From NCBI GenBank assembly GCA_011525265.1, contig WTHV01000250.1, forward strand, positions 1 through 8,811: a stretch of 8,811 nucleotides of DNA, in the 5' to 3' direction. Under the pieces are notes generated by a model. That model did no database searches. It saw nothing but the letters and a program-made list of their open reading frames with translations, and was not told the origin of the DNA. This document shows positions 7,019 through 8,811 of this stretch, one piece after another (within the stretch, counting starts at the first letter, position 1; each line of letters begins with the position of its first letter). The position numbers were made by a program, and so were the translations under genes. Origin of the DNA: Alphaproteobacteria bacterium (lineage in GTDB: Bacteria; Pseudomonadota; Alphaproteobacteria; Puniceispirillales; Puniceispirillaceae).

Positions 7019-8548
7019 CTAATACCACGCATCTGGTAATTCTGATTTGCGCCGCGCTACAAAGGCGGCTAATTCTTCTTTTTTGGCCTCATCAATCGGC
7101 GGTTCTTGGTAATTTTCAAGCATATCATTCCACCGCTCAAAGGCACGCACGCGCATATCTTTGGCGCCGCCATCTTCCCAAGATTCAACATTATCGCTAT
7201 CTGATAGATGTGGCTCATAAAAGATATTTTGGTAATTGCGCATTGTATGGGCAGAGCCAAGGAAGTGACCACCTGGTTCCACCTCAAGATACGCATCGCG
7301 TGCAAAGGCATTTTCATCTGTCTCAAGGCCTAGGCCTAGGACTTTTTGATAAGAGCCAAGCCTATCGGCATCCATGATTAATTTCTCAAACCCTGTCGCA
7401 AGCCCCCCTTCAAGCCATCCTGCCCCATGAAGGGTAAAGTTGGAGCCAGCTAGCATTGTTGAATGCATAGAATCAGCGCTTTCATAAGCTGCTTGGGCAT
7501 CTTCAATTTTTGACGCTGTCAAAGAGCCGCCGCACCTTAGAGGCAGGTTCAAACGCCGTGCCATCTGGCCAATCGCATAATTTGACATAACAGGCTCTGG
7601 CATACCAAAAGTTGGCGCGCCTGTCTTAAGGCTCATAGAAGATAAAAAATTACCCATCACAAAAGGCGCGCCTTTGCGAATAAGCTGGGCAAAGGCACAG
7701 CAAAATAGAGTTTCTGTAATGGCCTGCGCCACAGCTGCCGCTGTGCTGACAGGGCCCATAGCGCCTGTTAAGATAAAGGGGGTGACAACCATAGCTTGGC
7801 CACGTGAGGAATAGGTGGCAATCGCTTCTGTGACAACCTTATCAACAAGCATAGGCGAATTTGTATTCACATTGGCCATAATGCAGACTTGTTTATCCAT
7901 CACCTCTTTGCCAAACACCACTTCAACCATATCAACAGAATCTTGGGCGCGGCTTTTTTCAGTAATGGCGCCCAAATGCGGCTTATCATTTAAGACAAGA
8001 TGCGCATAGACCATATCAAGATGACGTTTTGAGACAGGGATATCTGTCGGCTCTGCAATCACAAGGCCCGTATGATGCAAATTGGGATGCATATAGCATA
8101 ATTTCAAAAGCTTTTCGAAATCGCTAAATTGGGCATAGCGTCTGCCCCCTTCAAGATCGCGTACAAAAGGCGCGCCATAAATAGGGGCAAATACTTGGTT
8201 GTTGCCGCCAATAACCACCGAGCGTTCAGGGTTTCTGGCATGCTGGGTAAATTGCTTTGGCGCGTTCGCACATAGGCTTCTGATCCATTTCGCATCTGCC
8301 TTGATAAGGTCATTATGAGGGCCTGTTGGGGTGATGCCTGCTTTGCGCCACACATCCAAGGCGGCAGGGTCATCACGAAAGGCAACACCAATATTTTCAA
8401 TCATCCAGTCTACTTGGTCATCAATGCGTACCATTTCTTCTTCGGTCAATACATCAAAGAAGGGTAATTTGCGCTGGATATAGGGTGAGGCAGGCGCTAT
8501 GAGTTTCGCGCTGGAACTGCGCCGTGATATGCGTGCTCTTTTTGCCAT
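7019..8548 (-). CDS. MttB-family (non-pyrrolysine) trimethylamine/betaine-type methyltransferase
   Basis: This 509-residue protein belongs to the trimethylamine methyltransferase (MTTB) superfamily. Archaeal MttB contains pyrrolysine and methylates a corrinoid protein. Non-pyrrolysine members in bacteria demethylate quaternary amines such as glycine betaine, proline betaine or carnitine. Seen here: a basic, Ser/Arg-rich N-terminus (1-15), then PYIQRKLPFFDVLTEEEM (22-39), a block typical of the proteobacterial branch, FTQHARNPERSVVIGG (100-115), the barrel segments around TPFILTGAMGPVS (256-268), GGSLTASKIEDAQAAYES (340-357), and the C-terminal PHLSDSDNVESWEDGG (446-461). There is no internal stop codon, so no pyrrolysine is used. 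The reading frame ends in TAG at 7019-7021. The ATG at 8548 follows a strong AGGGGGA site (about 8553-8559). It is the first gene of a two-gene operon with the flavoprotein and is divergent from a LysR gene. The methyl acceptor and substrate are unknown, and no corrinoid protein is in the window. Confidence 0.88.
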   Translation of the reverse strand: MAKRARISRRSSSAKLIAPASPYIQRKLPFFDVLTEEEMVRIDDQVDWMIENIGVAFRDDPAALDVWRKAGITPTGPHNDLIKADAKWIRSLCANAPKQFTQHARNPERSVVIGGNNQVFAPIYGAPFVRDLEGGRRYAQFSDFEKLLKLCYMHPNLHHTGLVIAEPTDIPVSKRHLDMVYAHLVLNDKPHLGAITEKSRAQDSVDMVEVVFGKEVMDKQVCIMANVNTNSPMLVDKVVTEAIATYSSRGQAMVVTPFILTGAMGPVSTAAAVAQAITETLFCCAFAQLIRKGAPFVMGNFLSSMSLKTGAPTFGMPEPVMSNYAIGQMARRLNLPLRCGGSLTASKIEDAQAAYESADSMHSTMLAGSNFTLHGAGWLEGGLATGFEKLIMDADRLGSYQKVLGLGLETDENAFARDAYLEVEPGGHFLGSAHTMRNYQNIFYEPHLSDSDNVESWEDGGAKDMRVRAFERWNDMLENYQEPPIDEAKKEELAAFVARRKSELPDAWY

Positions 8549-8636
8549 TATGATCCCCCTGACATGATGCTTTACTTAAGCGCATTAAAGGCTAAGCAGA
8601 AAAAAGTTCTTTGTAACCCTTGAAAATTTTTATGGC

Positions 8637-8659
8637 TTGGATAGTCTGTGTCTATGCAA
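8637..8659. promoter_or_regulatory. candidate LysR-type operator in the divergent region
   Basis: TTGGATAG (8637-8644), a 7-base spacer and CTATGCAA (8652-8659) form an inverted repeat with 8-base arms and a single mismatch. The inner ATAG-N7-CTAT has the T-N11-A geometry of LysR-type binding sites (T8642, A8654). It lies upstream of the divergent MttB-like operon and over the first possible start codon of the LysR gene, so a regulator bound here could control both directions. A poor -35/-10 pair for the minus operon (TTGCAT at 8655-8660 and CATAAA at 8629-8634, 19-base spacing) would overlap it. On the plus strand TTGAAA (8620-8625) and TAGTCT (8642-8647) are a possible promoter for the regulator. 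Binding is inferred, not shown. Confidence 0.5.
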
Positions 8660-8811
8660 AACTTTTGGACAAACATGCCATCGCCACGGCATTTTATCAT
8701 CTTTGAATCTGCGGCACGTCTTGGTTCTTTTACTGGTGCGGCTGAAGAATTGCGTATGCAACAACCCTCTGTGAGCGCAGCAATTAAACAGCTAGAAGAG
8801 GGATTAAATCT
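8654..8811 (+). CDS. LysR-family transcriptional regulator, N-terminal part (cut by window edge)
   Basis: 52 codons are visible before the right edge. They encode a LysR-type winged helix-turn-helix: FIIFESAARLGSFTGAAEEL (14-33) followed by RMQQPSVSAAIKQLEEGLN (34-52), which carries the recognition helix (PSVSAAIKQLE). Such proteins usually regulate a divergent neighbour in response to a small molecule, so control of the MttB-like/flavoprotein operon is likely. The start is uncertain. ATG 8654 gives the longest product but lies inside an inverted repeat and has only a weak ribosome-binding site. ATG 8675 follows a GGA (8667-8669) and places the GSFT motif at residue 17, as in typical LysR proteins, while leaving the operator intergenic. 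The ligand-binding domain is outside the window. Confidence 0.85.
   Translation, partial: MQNFWTNMPSPRHFIIFESAARLGSFTGAAEELRMQQPSVSAAIKQLEEGLN

Noticed and set aside
7019..7021. TAG stop codon in an MttB-family gene, which might suggest pyrrolysine read-through
   Set aside because: The TAG is at the expected C-terminus of the family. Reading on gives only about 17 unrelated codons before TAA and would run into the next gene's ribosome-binding site and start. There is no internal TAG.
7326..7337. Perfect 12-base palindrome AGGCCTAGGCCT
   Set aside because: It lies inside the MttB-like coding sequence and is explained by repeated Leu-Gly codons (GLGL, residues 405-408). No other sign of a regulatory role.
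8570..8590. CTTTA-N11-TAAAG inverted repeat near the MttB-like start
   Set aside because: The arms are only five bases and AT-rich, and the outward bases do not pair. It is much weaker than the repeat at 8637-8659, so it is not called as a second operator.

Overview
The window reads as a stretch of a proteobacterial chromosome, most likely a marine-type alphaproteobacterium of moderate GC content. This placement is an inference from two things: the pairing of a non-pyrrolysine MttB-family methyltransferase with a dimethylglycine-dehydrogenase-type flavoprotein, and the general look of the proteins. A SAR116-like lineage would fit, but the sequence alone does not prove it. There is no phage, transposon, CRISPR or RNA gene that I can support.

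Left part (1-366): the first ~160 bases are open on both strands and may hold the end of a plus-strand gene or the start of a minus-strand gene. A convincing rho-independent terminator (203-230) reads on the plus strand. The remaining ~135 bases lead into ccmF and hold a possible weak promoter.

Cytochrome c maturation operon (367-4479, plus strand): ccmF (haem lyase core), ccmG (periplasmic thioredoxin-like reductant) and a fused ccmH-ccmI gene. The genes overlap by 8 bases and by 1 base, so they look translationally coupled. Together they form the late part of System I: CcmG and the CcmH domain keep the apocytochrome CXXCH thiols reduced, the CcmI-like TPR domain presents the apocytochrome, and CcmF ligates haem. 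The haem-delivery genes ccmABCDE are not in the window.

A 75-base convergent gap (4480-4554) carries a perfect 13-bp-arm hairpin that can serve both operons.

Methylamine/betaine-type operon (8548-4555, minus strand): an MttB-superfamily methyltransferase is followed after 16 bases by an 815-residue FAD oxidoreductase fused to a GcvT-like folate domain, in the dimethylglycine/sarcosine dehydrogenase family. A LysR-type regulator gene, cut by the right edge, is transcribed divergently. An imperfect inverted repeat with LysR T-N11-A geometry lies in the divergent region. The simplest model is a regulated pathway that strips methyl groups from an N-methylated compound (a glycine-betaine-like osmolyte is the best guess) and passes one-carbon units to tetrahydrofolate. 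The exact substrate and the methyl acceptor of the MttB-like protein are unknown, which makes this the most interesting part of the window.
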